Positions 1 through 8,090 of a stretch of 57,103 nucleotides of DNA are shown here, one piece after another. Numbering within the stretch: position 1 is the stretch's first letter; each line of letters begins with the position of its first letter. Location: assembly GCA_025934835.1 (NCBI GenBank), contig JAICWL010000009.1, forward strand, positions 1 through 57,103, read 5' to 3'. Below the pieces are notes generated by a model. That model was not told the DNA's origin, did not search any database, and worked only from the letters and a program-made list of their open reading frames with translations. Position numbers and translations under genes: made by a program. The DNA is from Fimbriimonadaceae bacterium. Its GTDB lineage: Bacteria > Armatimonadota > Fimbriimonadia > Fimbriimonadales > Fimbriimonadaceae.

Positions 1-1
1 C

Positions 2-1060
2 AATCAGTGGGCGAACGTGGTTCGGTGGGAGCTGCGGACGCGGCTATTTCTTCGCACGGCCGAGTTCCTCTGGCAGGAGGGCCACACGGCGCACGCCACT
101 TATGAGGAAGCCGAAGAGGAAGCGCTGCGCATTTTGAACGAGTGCTACGGGCGCTTCCTCGAGGAGTGGATGGCCGTGCCGGTGATCAAGGGTCTGAAAT
201 CCGACCACGAGAAATTCGCGGGAGCCGACCACACCTACACGATGGAGGCGCTGACGCAGGACCTGCGCTCGATTCAGGCCGGCACCTCCCACCACCTGGG
301 CGAGAATTTCGCGAAGGCGTTCGGAGTGCAGTTTGTGGACAAGGAGAACCAGCTTCGGTACGTCCATGCAACGAGCTGGGGCGTATCAACCCGCCTGGTC
401 GGGACCCTGATCATGGTCCACTCGGACGACAAGGGGTTCGTCGCGCCCCCAAAGCTCGCACCGATCCAGGTGGTGCTGGTGCCCATGGGCCGCGACGACG
501 AAACCAGGGCCAAGACGATCGCCGAAAGCGAGAAGATTGCTGCCCAGCTTCGCGATCAGCAAATCCGTGTCAAGGTCGACAGCCGGGAAAAGGAGTCGCC
601 CGGGTTCAAATATAACTACTGGGAGATGCGCGGCGTGCCGGTCCGCGTGGAGATCGGGCCCCGGGACCTGGAGGCAGGCACGTGCGTTCTGGCGCGGCGC
701 GATACGGGTGAGAAGCAGTCTGTTTCACTACAATCCGCAGCGAACGAGGCGGAGCGGATGCTGTTCGGTATGCAGCAGGCACTTTACGATGCGGCGCTGG
801 CCTTTCGGGAAGCAAACACGCACCGGGTCGACACCTGGGAAGAGTTCGAGAAGCTCTTCTCGGGGGACGGTGGCGCGGGTTTCGCGATGGCCCATTGGGA
901 CGGCACGACCGAAACCGAGATCGCCATCTCCGAAAAGACGAAGGCGACGATTCGCTGCATCCCGCTCGTCCCGCTTCGACCGGATGACGCCGAGCCCGGC
1001 AAGTGCATTCTCACCGGCAAGCCGAGTCGGCAGCGCGTCGTCTTCGCGAAGGCTTACTGA
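2..1060 (+). CDS. proS: Prolyl-tRNA synthetase, C-terminal part (5' end outside window)
   Basis: Class II aminoacyl-tRNA synthetase that charges tRNA-Pro in the cytoplasm. The frame is open from base 2, so the first part of the gene lies before the window. The visible part begins inside the catalytic domain with NQWANVVRWE and FLRTAEFLWQEGHTAH, followed by the class II core (TSHHLGENFAKAF), then an HGTP-type anticodon-binding domain (roughly residues 150-250 of the visible part). It ends in the family's C-terminal extension with a terminal FAKAY. The terminal tyrosine and extension are typical of the archaeal/eukaryotic-like ProRS (type 3) also found in some bacteria, not the E. coli type with an editing insertion. 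It faces a convergent acetyltransferase gene 23 bp away. Identification is firm; only the missing N-terminus is uncertain. Confidence 0.95.
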   Translation, partial: NQWANVVRWELRTRLFLRTAEFLWQEGHTAHATYEEAEEEALRILNECYGRFLEEWMAVPVIKGLKSDHEKFAGADHTYTMEALTQDLRSIQAGTSHHLGENFAKAFGVQFVDKENQLRYVHATSWGVSTRLVGTLIMVHSDDKGFVAPPKLAPIQVVLVPMGRDDETRAKTIAESEKIAAQLRDQQIRVKVDSREKESPGFKYNYWEMRGVPVRVEIGPRDLEAGTCVLARRDTGEKQSVSLQSAANEAERMLFGMQQALYDAALAFREANTHRVDTWEEFEKLFSGDGGAGFAMAHWDGTTETEIAISEKTKATIRCIPLVPLRPDDAEPGKCILTGKPSRQRVVFAKAY

Positions 1061-1083
1061 TCGCCCGCCGAGCGTTGGCAGCC

Positions 1084-1857
1084 TCAGAACTGATCGGTCA
1101 TGAACATCTGAGGCTGCATTGGGATGGAACGGCCCATTAGGTACAGCTCGAATTTCGAGTCGGTGAGCGTGATGCCGAGGCGCTTGGCCATCGTAGCCAG
1201 GCCGAACCACTCGGCTCCGGCGGGCAGAGGCAGGTTATGGCTGGGCGCGTCGAGGATTGCTTCGCGCAGCACGCTCCCTTCCACGCAGAGGTAGCCCGAG
1301 CCGTACGGCGAACAGACTCGGTAGTGCCACTTCCAGTAGTTCCAGCGCTTTTCGTCGCGCCGAAGCCTTGCCGCGTCGGCCTCTGCCCAGCGCGTATAGA
1401 TCGCTCGCACGTCGTGGTAGGTGAGCGAGTCGGGAATGCCTTCGTCCTCCTGCGCGCCGAGATGCCCTCGCACCACGAGGTCCACCACCTTGAATCCGAG
1501 CTTTTCGTATAGGCTGGGCTCGCGGGCGAACAGCAGCGCGCCGGTCTCGCCTCTTTGGGAGGCGACTCCCATCACGTGCTCGAGCAGCCGGGTGGCGTAG
1601 CCGAGCGAACGTCGCTCCGGGCGCGTCGCCACTCCGGCGATGCCGATCGCGCGGCCCCAGCCGAATTCCAGGCCGGTCGTCGTGAGGATCGAAGTGATGA
1701 CTCCATCTTCGAACAGGGCCCATTTGCGGTCGAGATCGAACAGCGGCTCGGAGAAGAACACGCTATGCGCGCGCTGATAGTCGAGGTCGAAGACTCCGCA
1801 CAGAAGGCGCAAAAACCCTTCCGCCTCGTCCGCTCGAATCGTGCGGATTTCCGTCAT
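1084..1857 (-). CDS. GNAT-family N-acetyltransferase, Eis-like N-terminal domain
   Basis: 257 residues from ATG at 1857. This start overlaps the stop of the upstream cdaR-like gene in an ATGA, so translation is probably coupled. The first ~140 residues form a GNAT fold: a beta-strand start (EIRTIRADEAEGF), the acetyl-CoA loop region (VATRPERRSLGYATRLLEHVM) and the YEKLGFKVV segment. The rest (~110 residues) resembles the second half of Eis-like acetyltransferases. The substrate cannot be told. It is the third gene of the minus-strand unit cdaA-cdaR-GNAT, a place often held by glmM in Gram-positive cda operons; a link to c-di-AMP is positional only. A longer frame reaches 1977 but would lie wholly inside the upstream gene, so I prefer 1857. 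Confidence 0.8.
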   Translation of the reverse strand: MTEIRTIRADEAEGFLRLLCGVFDLDYQRAHSVFFSEPLFDLDRKWALFEDGVITSILTTTGLEFGWGRAIGIAGVATRPERRSLGYATRLLEHVMGVASQRGETGALLFAREPSLYEKLGFKVVDLVVRGHLGAQEDEGIPDSLTYHDVRAIYTRWAEADAARLRRDEKRWNYWKWHYRVCSPYGSGYLCVEGSVLREAILDAPSHNLPLPAGAEWFGLATMAKRLGITLTDSKFELYLMGRSIPMQPQMFMTDQF

Positions 1858-2852
1858 GGTTTGCCGGCGCCCGATCCGACTGGCGGCTTCGGGGTCGGAG
1901 CTGCCTGGATGAGCACGCGGACCTGGACTTTGGTCGGCTTGATCATCTCCACGCCGGCAGGTAGGAGCAGTTGACATTCGAACGTGGTGGGAACCTTGGT
2001 TCCCGAAATATCGATCGGTGTGCTCCGAACCTTGGAAATCGACGCGAGCGCGCTGCCGCGTCCCCGAACCTGGACTGGGTTGGGCGCGATCTCATATCCC
2101 GACACCACGTATCCGGGCGCCGCCTGCCCGACGATGGTAGGCAGCACGAACAGCAGCTTTTCTTCTGGCGCGGCATTCAGAACGGGCGTAATGCGCACGG
2201 TCGGCGGATGGATGTTCACCTGCTCCAGTGGGGTGCTGCTACTTTCGGGCACCGGCTCCAAGCCGACCGCCTGCGGTCTTGGGTTGGCAACGTCCACGGC
2301 GCCCAGATCGAGGAGAGCGCGCACCGCGCTCACATTGTCGACCTCCGATTTGGGCCCGCTGATGACGACCGTCGAAGGATCGAGGATCTTCTGCTCGACC
2401 ACCAGATTGTCGTCGGAAAGCGCCCCGGTGAACTCCACTTCTATCGGCATAGAGCGCTTGGAAATCGTCTCGAGAGTGACTTCCACGTTTCTCGTGCGCT
2501 CCCATTTCAGCTCGCGCAGGCGCGAGCCGGCTAGGCTCACGACGGCCTGATAGGTGTTCTTGCCGGCCGTTGCGCGGGTCAGGTCGACGACCGCTCGGAT
2601 GTCATCGCTGGAGATTTTGTCCAGCAGCGCGGCAGGTCCGGTGATCCACACCTGCACGTTCGGCGGCGCTTTGGTGACCACGAGCCGCGAAGGGTCGGGA
2701 CCGTCTTTGTCCAAATGCACGAGGAAACGCTTGGTATCGATAGGCCCTTGCGTCTGAGGGTAGACGACGGCCCAGAGGATGACGGAAAGAAATATCGACG
2801 CGAACGCGAGCGGCACGTTCAGCTTTTGCCGGTCGCGCTTGCCGAACCTCAC
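1854..2852 (-). CDS. cdaR: YbbR-domain membrane-anchored protein, CdaR-like
   Basis: 332 residues. One membrane segment lies near the N-terminus (residues ~13-30, PLAFASIFLSVILWAVVYP) and the rest is predicted extracytoplasmic, with several YbbR repeats of ~80-90 residues (for example around VWITGPAALLDKI and VVISGPKSEVDNV). CdaR of Firmicutes binds and modulates the diadenylate cyclase CdaA. The start overlaps the end of the CdaA gene by 4 bp, which supports the same partnership here. The C-terminus is Pro/Ala-rich (PTPKPPVGSGAGKP). The family assignment is good; a regulatory effect on CdaA is inferred from homologues. Confidence 0.88.
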   Translation of the reverse strand: MRFGKRDRQKLNVPLAFASIFLSVILWAVVYPQTQGPIDTKRFLVHLDKDGPDPSRLVVTKAPPNVQVWITGPAALLDKISSDDIRAVVDLTRATAGKNTYQAVVSLAGSRLRELKWERTRNVEVTLETISKRSMPIEVEFTGALSDDNLVVEQKILDPSTVVISGPKSEVDNVSAVRALLDLGAVDVANPRPQAVGLEPVPESSSTPLEQVNIHPPTVRITPVLNAAPEEKLLFVLPTIVGQAAPGYVVSGYEIAPNPVQVRGRGSALASISKVRSTPIDISGTKVPTTFECQLLLPAGVEMIKPTKVQVRVLIQAAPTPKPPVGSGAGKP

Positions 2853-3721
2853 TTGTTGGCTGCCTCCGAGGGCTCCTTGCTCCGGTTGTTCTTCTTCGGC
2901 TTGGATTTCGCGGCGCGATGAGCGCCGCCCCTAAGCTCTCTGTTCAGCAGGTCCCGAAGCTCGATGTGCGAGTCGAGCCGCCGCAGGCGGCCCTCGGAAG
3001 CGAAGCTGATCGTCCCGCGCTCCTCGCTCACCACCACGCCGATGCAGTCGAACATTTCGGTCACCCCAACGGCGGCCCGGTGACGCATGTGCACCGTGGA
3101 GTCAAGTCGCGAGGACTCCGATAGAGGCAGCCGGCAGGCCGCGGCAACGATCATGTCCGAGCGTATGATCGCCGCGCCATCGTGCAGCGGGTTGCCTTCG
3201 TAGAAAATCGCACCCAGCAACGGGGCGCTCACTCGCGCGCCGATGAACACTCCGTTCGAAGCCAGGTCTTCAAGTCGTGCCCCTTTCTCGATTACGATGA
3301 GCGCGCCGACGCTCGCGGTCGCGAGCTCGGATACGGCGGCCACGATCTCTTCCACAGTTCGCGCCTCGGCGCGTTCCTCGACCGCCGGCACGAGTGCCTG
3401 AGACCAAAAGTCGATCTTGCCCAGGCCTTCGATCGCCTGCCTCAGCTCCGGCAGCAGCAGAATCACGAGCGCGACCGGAGCGAGCAGCGTAGCCTTGTCG
3501 AGAATCCAATGAAAGGTATTGAGCTGTAATACGGCGCTGAGCCACAGCAGAAGCACGAACCCGACTACGCCCATAAGGATTCGCCACGCCCGAGTGCCGC
3601 GGACGAGAAGCAGGAGGCGGTACAAAAGGTAGGCGACCAGCAAGATGTCGACTACCTGCGTGGCAATAGCCGAAGGCGAAAGGTCGCGGACGCTCGAAAA
3701 CTGCCGCAATACGTCTTCCAA
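2849..3721 (-). CDS. cdaA: Diadenylate cyclase CdaA (DisA_N/DAC domain)
   Basis: Membrane enzyme that joins two ATP into cyclic di-AMP. The 290 residues show three hydrophobic helices in the first ~95 residues, then a DAC domain. The two catalytic signatures are present: DGA at ~181-183 in NPLHDGAAII, and RHR at ~213-215 in MRHRAAVG. The length is slightly above the usual ~270 because of a basic Lys-rich tail (SKPKKNNRSKEPSEAANK). It is the first gene of a three-gene unit with cdaR and a GNAT gene, joined by 4-bp overlaps, and divergent from pheA. Usual roles of c-di-AMP are potassium, osmotic and cell-wall balance; no sensor protein for it is evident in this window. Confidence 0.95.
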   Translation of the reverse strand: MEDVLRQFSSVRDLSPSAIATQVVDILLVAYLLYRLLLLVRGTRAWRILMGVVGFVLLLWLSAVLQLNTFHWILDKATLLAPVALVILLLPELRQAIEGLGKIDFWSQALVPAVEERAEARTVEEIVAAVSELATASVGALIVIEKGARLEDLASNGVFIGARVSAPLLGAIFYEGNPLHDGAAIIRSDMIVAAACRLPLSESSRLDSTVHMRHRAAVGVTEMFDCIGVVVSEERGTISFASEGRLRRLDSHIELRDLLNRELRGGAHRAAKSKPKKNNRSKEPSEAANK

Positions 3722-3811
3722 TAGCTTCTCTCGTCCTATTCTAGCCGTGCCGTGCTCGTTTGCACCGCTTCAGTCCCGAGGGATTCATAATGTGCACGGG
3801 GGAAGACAAGG

Positions 3812-4909
3812 GTGAACGACGAGGTTGCGGCAAGACCGCTCGAAGAGATCAGAAAGGACATCGACGGTATCGACAAGCAGCTTGTGGATACGCTGAACAA
3901 GCGGGTGGAGCTTGCACAAGAGGTGGGCCGCCTCAAGGGAAAGGACAACCGCCCCTTTTTCACCCCTGAACGCGAGCGGCAAATCTTCGAGACCCTCGAC
4001 CAAATCAACGGCGGCCCGCTTCAAAAGCGCCAGCTCATTGCGATCTTCCGAGAGATCATAAGCGCCGCAAGGGCAGCCGAGAAGCCGCTGACCGCCGCAT
4101 ATTGGGGGCCGCCGGGCACCTTCACCAACCTGGCCGCGATCCAGACCTTCGGCTCCAGCACCACCTTCATGGCGGAAGACTCGATCCCGGACGTTTTCCA
4201 GGCCGTCGAGCACGGCGGCGCGGACTACGGCATCGTGCCGGTCGAAAATTCTGTCGCGGGCGTGGTGCCGGAAACGCTGGACATGTTTCCCCAGACCAAT
4301 GTGAAGATCTGCGCCGAGCAGTACGTGCCGATACACCATCATCTGGTGTCGGTGGCAACGAATCTAGGCGAAATAGAGCGCGTTTATTCGGGGCCCCAGC
4401 CCGCTCAGCAATGCCGCCGATGGCTGCGGGCGAATCTGCCGAACGCACAAATCGTCGAGGCCGTCCCCACGTCCAAGGCCGCCGAGCGAGCATTGAGCGA
4501 CCCCCAGGGCGCGGCGATCGCCAACAAGCTGGGCGCCGAGACGGTTGGCATCCCGGTACTCGTGGAGCACATCGCGGACAACCCGCACAACCGAACGCGG
4601 TTCCTCGTGATTGGATACAACGAGCCCGCGCGCACCGGAAGGGACAAGACGAGCATCATGTTCAACCTCAGAAACCGACCAGGTGAGCTGTTCAAAGCCC
4701 TTGGGGCGTTCGAGGCGAACGGCGTCAACCTGATGATGATCGAGAGCCGGCCGGCACAGCGCGCCACTTTCGAATACATCTTTTACGCCGACTGCAACGG
4801 CCACCGAACGGACGAGCCGCTTCGAAACGCGCTCGAAGCTCTGAGAAGCTACGCTCTCGAGACGACCGTGCTGGGCAGCTACCCCTACCGAGATCCGCTC
4901 GACGTATGA
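3812..4909 (+). CDS. pheA: Bifunctional chorismate mutase / prephenate dehydratase (P-protein)
   Basis: Makes prephenate from chorismate and then phenylpyruvate in phenylalanine synthesis. The 365 residues are ordered as an AroQ chorismate mutase helix bundle (~1-90, with LEEIRKDIDGIDKQLVDTLNKR), a prephenate dehydratase domain (~93-270, with YWGPPGTFTNLAA and the catalytic NRTRF motif) and a C-terminal ACT domain (~285-355). The ESRP motif in the ACT domain is the phenylalanine-binding signature, so feedback inhibition is likely. The start is GTG at 3812, preceded by a strong GGGGGAAG ribosome-binding site. No other aromatic genes are adjacent; it is divergent from cdaA. Confidence 0.96.
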   Translation: MNDEVAARPLEEIRKDIDGIDKQLVDTLNKRVELAQEVGRLKGKDNRPFFTPERERQIFETLDQINGGPLQKRQLIAIFREIISAARAAEKPLTAAYWGPPGTFTNLAAIQTFGSSTTFMAEDSIPDVFQAVEHGGADYGIVPVENSVAGVVPETLDMFPQTNVKICAEQYVPIHHHLVSVATNLGEIERVYSGPQPAQQCRRWLRANLPNAQIVEAVPTSKAAERALSDPQGAAIANKLGAETVGIPVLVEHIADNPHNRTRFLVIGYNEPARTGRDKTSIMFNLRNRPGELFKALGAFEANGVNLMMIESRPAQRATFEYIFYADCNGHRTDEPLRNALEALRSYALETTVLGSYPYRDPLDV

Positions 4910-4948
4910 GCCGAGGAAACAGCGCCGGTTGCGGGGCGTCGGATTTGT

Positions 4949-5173
4949 ATGAAGGAAACCACGCTGTCGATCCCGGAAGTGGGCCTGATCGCACTGACCC
5001 GAGGAATGCTCGGCGCGGGAATCGCGCTGCTCGTCGCCGGGAAGCTAAACCCCGAACGGCGCAAGAGAGTCGGCCTTCCGCTCGCACTGATCGGCGGCCT
5101 TAGCACGATTCCCCTCATCATGCGGGCGGCGAAAAACCTGCATGAGAGAACGCCGCCCCTCGCCCGCTCGTGA
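4949..5173 (+). CDS. Small two-helix membrane protein
   Basis: 74 residues with two hydrophobic stretches: residues ~10-33 (LIALTRGMLGAGIALLVAG) and ~43-58 (GLPLALIGGLSTIPLIMRA). They are joined by a basic loop (KLNPERRKRVG), giving a hairpin with both ends on one side of the membrane. It lies 39 bp after pheA on the same strand. I do not recognise the family; similar short proteins are common next to housekeeping genes in related bacteria, but no function can be given. No strong Shine-Dalgarno precedes the ATG. An overlapping frame at 4906-5103 is less protein-like, so this frame is preferred. Confidence 0.55.
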   Translation: MKETTLSIPEVGLIALTRGMLGAGIALLVAGKLNPERRKRVGLPLALIGGLSTIPLIMRAAKNLHERTPPLARS

Positions 5174-5212
5174 CCGCGGCCAACCGCGCGCAAAGCAGGC
5201 GTGTAAAGATTT

Positions 5213-5222
5213 GAAACGTTTC
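5213..5222. promoter_or_regulatory. Palindrome GAAACGTTTC, LacI-family-like operator
   Basis: A perfect 10-bp palindrome with a central CG, 28 bp before the ATG of the secreted protein gene at 5251. Operators of many LacI/GalR-family sugar regulators have this TGAAACGTTTCA-like form. It differs from the palindrome upstream of the LacI gene in this window, so the cognate regulator would be another one. Ten bases can also occur by chance. Confidence 0.3.
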
Positions 5223-5250
5223 GCATGGTGACGAAGTCCGTGCACTTGTC

Positions 5251-5688
5251 ATGAAGACCCAAGTCGTTTTGGCGTTGATACTTGCTGCGTCGGTCACAGT
5301 GGCTCAGAAGAAGCCCTCGATTATTCAGCGGGTGCTTCACCGCCACCAAACAGCCACACGCACGACGATGTCGCCCTCGCCGATGTCCCAGCGAGGCCAG
5401 GTCAGCTTTACCGGGCTCACGAAGGGCACGCCCTCCGGCCGGACCTTCACGTTGGCGACCCGAAAGTCCACTTATACGGTCGATACGAGCAAGAGCCCGA
5501 TCCGATACCACGGCAGGTTCTTCCCGATCGCCAAGCTCGTGGGCGGTTCCAGCGTGACCGTGAAGGGCCATCTGACCGGCAATATCCTGCACGCGAACGA
5601 CGTCACCGTCAACTTCGCGCGGGGTGAGGCGAGGCCCATGATCCGCAAGCCGATGATCGGCCACCATATGGTCCCTAAGAAGCACTAG
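5251..5688 (+). CDS. Secreted small beta-rich protein, DUF5666-like
   Basis: 145 residues with an N-terminal signal peptide (MKTQVVLALILAASVTVAQ, cut near residue 19). The mature part holds a beta-rich module of ~75 residues (QVSFTGLTKGTPSGRTFTLATRK through VTVKGHLTGNILHANDVTV). Its strand pattern resembles DUF5666 or OB-like modules, where a function such as G(x)F is followed by a V.V.G element. The C-terminus is short, basic and His/Lys-rich. Function unknown; it is probably periplasmic or extracellular. A LacI-type palindrome sits just upstream. Confidence 0.6.
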   Translation: MKTQVVLALILAASVTVAQKKPSIIQRVLHRHQTATRTTMSPSPMSQRGQVSFTGLTKGTPSGRTFTLATRKSTYTVDTSKSPIRYHGRFFPIAKLVGGSSVTVKGHLTGNILHANDVTVNFARGEARPMIRKPMIGHHMVPKKH

Positions 5689-5714
5689 TTCGCTTCGGCA
5701 AGCTCCGTCGTGGC

Positions 5715-6599
5715 ATGATGGTAGGCACGATGCGAGCGAGGTTGATTCTAGCGGCTCTCCTCATTTGGTCCGCGACGACCGCGATAGCCGACCAAAAGAG
5801 GATCTCGGATGTCGTGTATGGCCACAAAGAAGGGGTCGCGCTCACGATGGACGTCTTCGAGCCGAGCAAGCCGAGCGGCATCGGCGTCATTTGGGTTGTG
5901 AGCGGCGGTTGGTGGTCGAATCATTCGATGATCGACCCGAACCTCGCACAGGCGTTCACGTCTCGCGGGATGACCGTTTTCGAGGTAGTGCACGGCAGCC
6001 AGCCGCGGTTCCACATTCCCGACATCTTGAGCGATCTGCATCGCGCCGTGCGCTACATCCGCACGAACGCCTCGACTTGGGGCGTCGACCCGAACCGGAT
6101 CGGTATTTCAGGAGCGAGCTCCGGCGGGCATGTGGCGCTAATGACCGCCGCAACGGCCGACAATGGGGACCCGAGCTCGAAAGACCCGGTGGAGACAGCC
6201 TCAGACAAGGTCGAAGCCGTCGGTGTGTTCTTCCCACCCACGGACATGCTGGATTTCGGCAAGACGGGCCTGGATGCATTCGACATCCCGGCGCTCAGGA
6301 TCTTTGCTCCGGCTGTGCCGGTGAGCAACGCAACGCCCCGGCCCGAAGTCGAGCGCCTGGCAAAGCTGTACTCGCCGATCTACTCGGTCACGGCAAGCTT
6401 TCCTCCCACGTTGCTGATTCACGGAGACGCCGACAAGCTCGTGCCGCTCCAGCAGTCTCAGCTCCTGGACGCGAAGCTCGCAGAGCTCAAAGTTCCGCAT
6501 AAGCTGATCGTCGAGCCGGGGAAGGGGCACGGCTGGCAGGACATGGGCCCGGACCTGGCCCAGATTGCAGACTGGTATGCAATGTATTTGAAGGGCTAG
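5715..6599 (+). CDS. Secreted alpha/beta hydrolase, esterase/lipase-like
   Basis: 294 residues with a signal peptide (MRARLILAALLIWSATTAIA). The alpha/beta-hydrolase signs are an oxyanion segment VVSGGWWSNH, the nucleophile elbow GASSGG (serine at about residue 138), an acid in LLIHGDADKLVP and a histidine in GKGHGWQDM near the C-terminus. This is the BD-FAE/acetyl-esterase-like group, so a carbohydrate- or small-ester substrate is likely, acting outside the cytoplasm. Possible starts are ATG at 5715, 5718 and 5730; the last gives the neatest signal peptide. Its stop shares CTAG with the stop of the convergent response regulator gene. Confidence 0.82.
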   Translation: MMVGTMRARLILAALLIWSATTAIADQKRISDVVYGHKEGVALTMDVFEPSKPSGIGVIWVVSGGWWSNHSMIDPNLAQAFTSRGMTVFEVVHGSQPRFHIPDILSDLHRAVRYIRTNASTWGVDPNRIGISGASSGGHVALMTAATADNGDPSSKDPVETASDKVEAVGVFFPPTDMLDFGKTGLDAFDIPALRIFAPAVPVSNATPRPEVERLAKLYSPIYSVTASFPPTLLIHGDADKLVPLQQSQLLDAKLAELKVPHKLIVEPGKGHGWQDMGPDLAQIADWYAMYLKG

Positions 6600-7036
6600 C
6601 GCCGCTGCGGGATGTTCTCCACGAGCCAGTAGAGGCCAAGGTTCGATACCAGCTCGATGAACTCCTCGAAATCCACGGGCTTCTGCAGGAATGAGTTCGC
6701 GTACTGATCGTAGGCCGCGTGGATGTCTTGCGGCTCGTCCGAAGACGTGAGAACTACCACCACGATGTGGCGCGTCTTGGCCTCGTTCCGGAGCCGTTTG
6801 AGCACCTCGATCCCGTTCAGCTTCGGCATCTTCAGGTCGAGGAGCACCAGGTCGGGATTTGGCTGCGCCTCGTCGAGAAGCCGGTCGATCGTGTCTTGGC
6901 CATCTCTTGCGACGATGATCTCCGCGTGCGGCACGACACGGCGAAGCGCCCGGATAGTCAGCTTCTCGTCGTTCTCGTCGTCTTCGGCCAGCAATACGGT
7001 CGCTTGTGGCCCCCCTCTTTCGCTCATTCCCTTCAT
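6596..7036 (-). CDS. Single-domain response regulator, Rcp1/CheY-like
   Basis: About 146 residues forming one receiver domain with no output domain. The acidic pocket is EDDEND, the phospho-acceptor aspartate lies in LVLLDLKMPKLNG, the switch threonine in VVVLTSSDE, and the conserved lysine in FLQKPVDF. The extended KMPKLNGIEVLKRLR pattern and C-terminus match the Rcp1 subgroup that usually works with phytochrome-type histidine kinases. No kinase is nearby, so it is an orphan. The frame is open to 7114, but I place the start at 7036 (or 7027): the longer form would translate through a palindromic operator-like site at 7108-7122. Confidence 0.85.
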   Translation of the reverse strand: MKGMSERGGPQATVLLAEDDENDEKLTIRALRRVVPHAEIIVARDGQDTIDRLLDEAQPNPDLVLLDLKMPKLNGIEVLKRLRNEAKTRHIVVVVLTSSDEPQDIHAAYDQYANSFLQKPVDFEEFIELVSNLGLYWLVENIPQRR

Positions 7037-7085
7037 CGCAAACTCAATTTCAGCAATGATGTTGTAATACCCGCTATCGGGTTCG

Positions 7086-7124
7086 TTGGAATCGCCTCTT
7101 TCCCAATATTCCAACTTGGAATCG
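7086..7124. promoter_or_regulatory. Operator-like repeats upstream of the response regulator
   Basis: The 9-mer TTGGAATCG occurs twice in the same orientation, at 7086-7094 and 7116-7124, 30 bp apart or about three helical turns. The second copy is part of a perfect 15-bp palindrome, ATTCCAACTTGGAAT, at 7108-7122. The cluster lies 50-90 bp upstream of the likely start of the response regulator gene. It looks like a binding site for a dimeric regulator. This is sequence-based only. Confidence 0.4.
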
Positions 7125-7176
7125 TTTCATTTATGCGACCAAACTGGCCTGTTTGATGTTCATCGGGGTCCCGCCG

Positions 7177-8022
7177 TCAGCTTTCGCGATAGGAGAGGAG
7201 CTTGGCGAGGTTGCGCTCATGACCTTCGGGCGCCTCGGGAGTCTCCAGCAGAATCGGAATTGCTTCAAAGCGCGGGTCATTGACGAGCTTGCGGAAAGCG
7301 AACTCCCCGATCTCCCCCTCGCCGATGTGCTCGTGGCGATCGACACGCGAGCCCAAAGGCTTCTTGCTGTCGTTGCAGTGGATCACCCGCAAAGCCGAGA
7401 GCCCGACCGTGCGTTCGAGTTCACCGAAAGTCTGCGTATAGGTCGCTTCGGTGCGCAGATCGTATCCCGCGGCGAAAACGTGGCAGGTATCTAGGCATAT
7501 GCCCAGGTTCGGGTGGCCGACCTTTTCGACCAAATAAGCCAGGTGCTCGAACGAGCGGTTGAGGCACGTGCCCTGGCCGGCTGTCGTCTCCATCAGGAGC
7601 GTTACGGATGCCGGCGCGCCTTCCAGCACCCGCCGCGTCGATTCCGCGACGGCGTCCAAGCCCGCGTCGTCCCCTTGGCCCATGTGGGCGCCCATGTGCG
7701 ACACCACCATCGTGATGCCGTACCTTGCGCAGCGCTCCATCTCCGCCCGAAGACCCGAGATCGCCTGTTCGCGCCGTGTCTCGTCCGGCGAGCAGAGGTT
7801 GATCAGATAGCTGTCGTGGCTGACGACGACTTCGATGGCGGTTTCATCCAGCGCGGCCCGAAAATCCGCGACCATGTCGTCGGTGATCGGCTTTGCCCTC
7901 CATTGCTGCGGGCTCGAGGTGAACACCTGGAGTGCCGTGCACCCAATCGCCTTTCCGGCTCGCACGGCCTTTCCGAGGCCCCCTCCAGTCGGCATATGAG
8001 CTCCGAGGAGGCGGGCGGGCAT
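7177..8022 (-). CDS. nfo: Endonuclease IV (AP endonuclease)
   Basis: Cuts DNA at abasic sites in base excision repair, in the cytoplasm. 281 residues form a TIM barrel of the AP endonuclease 2 family. Motifs include LGAHMPTGGGL at the N-terminus (zinc-ligand histidine), VVSHDSYLINL, HMGAHMG, the glutamate in LLMETTAGQG, CLDTCHVFAAGYD, and HCNDSKKPLGSRVDRHEHIGEG with further zinc ligands. The length is typical. It is divergent from the phosphohexomutase gene and separated from it by 68 bp. Confidence 0.95.
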   Translation of the reverse strand: MPARLLGAHMPTGGGLGKAVRAGKAIGCTALQVFTSSPQQWRAKPITDDMVADFRAALDETAIEVVVSHDSYLINLCSPDETRREQAISGLRAEMERCARYGITMVVSHMGAHMGQGDDAGLDAVAESTRRVLEGAPASVTLLMETTAGQGTCLNRSFEHLAYLVEKVGHPNLGICLDTCHVFAAGYDLRTEATYTQTFGELERTVGLSALRVIHCNDSKKPLGSRVDRHEHIGEGEIGEFAFRKLVNDPRFEAIPILLETPEAPEGHERNLAKLLSYRES

Positions 8023-8090
8023 AGCCGATTTTACCGTGCGGGGGCCAGGCTCTACCGGGGCAAACGCCCTTCGGGTAGAACGTAGGCTCG

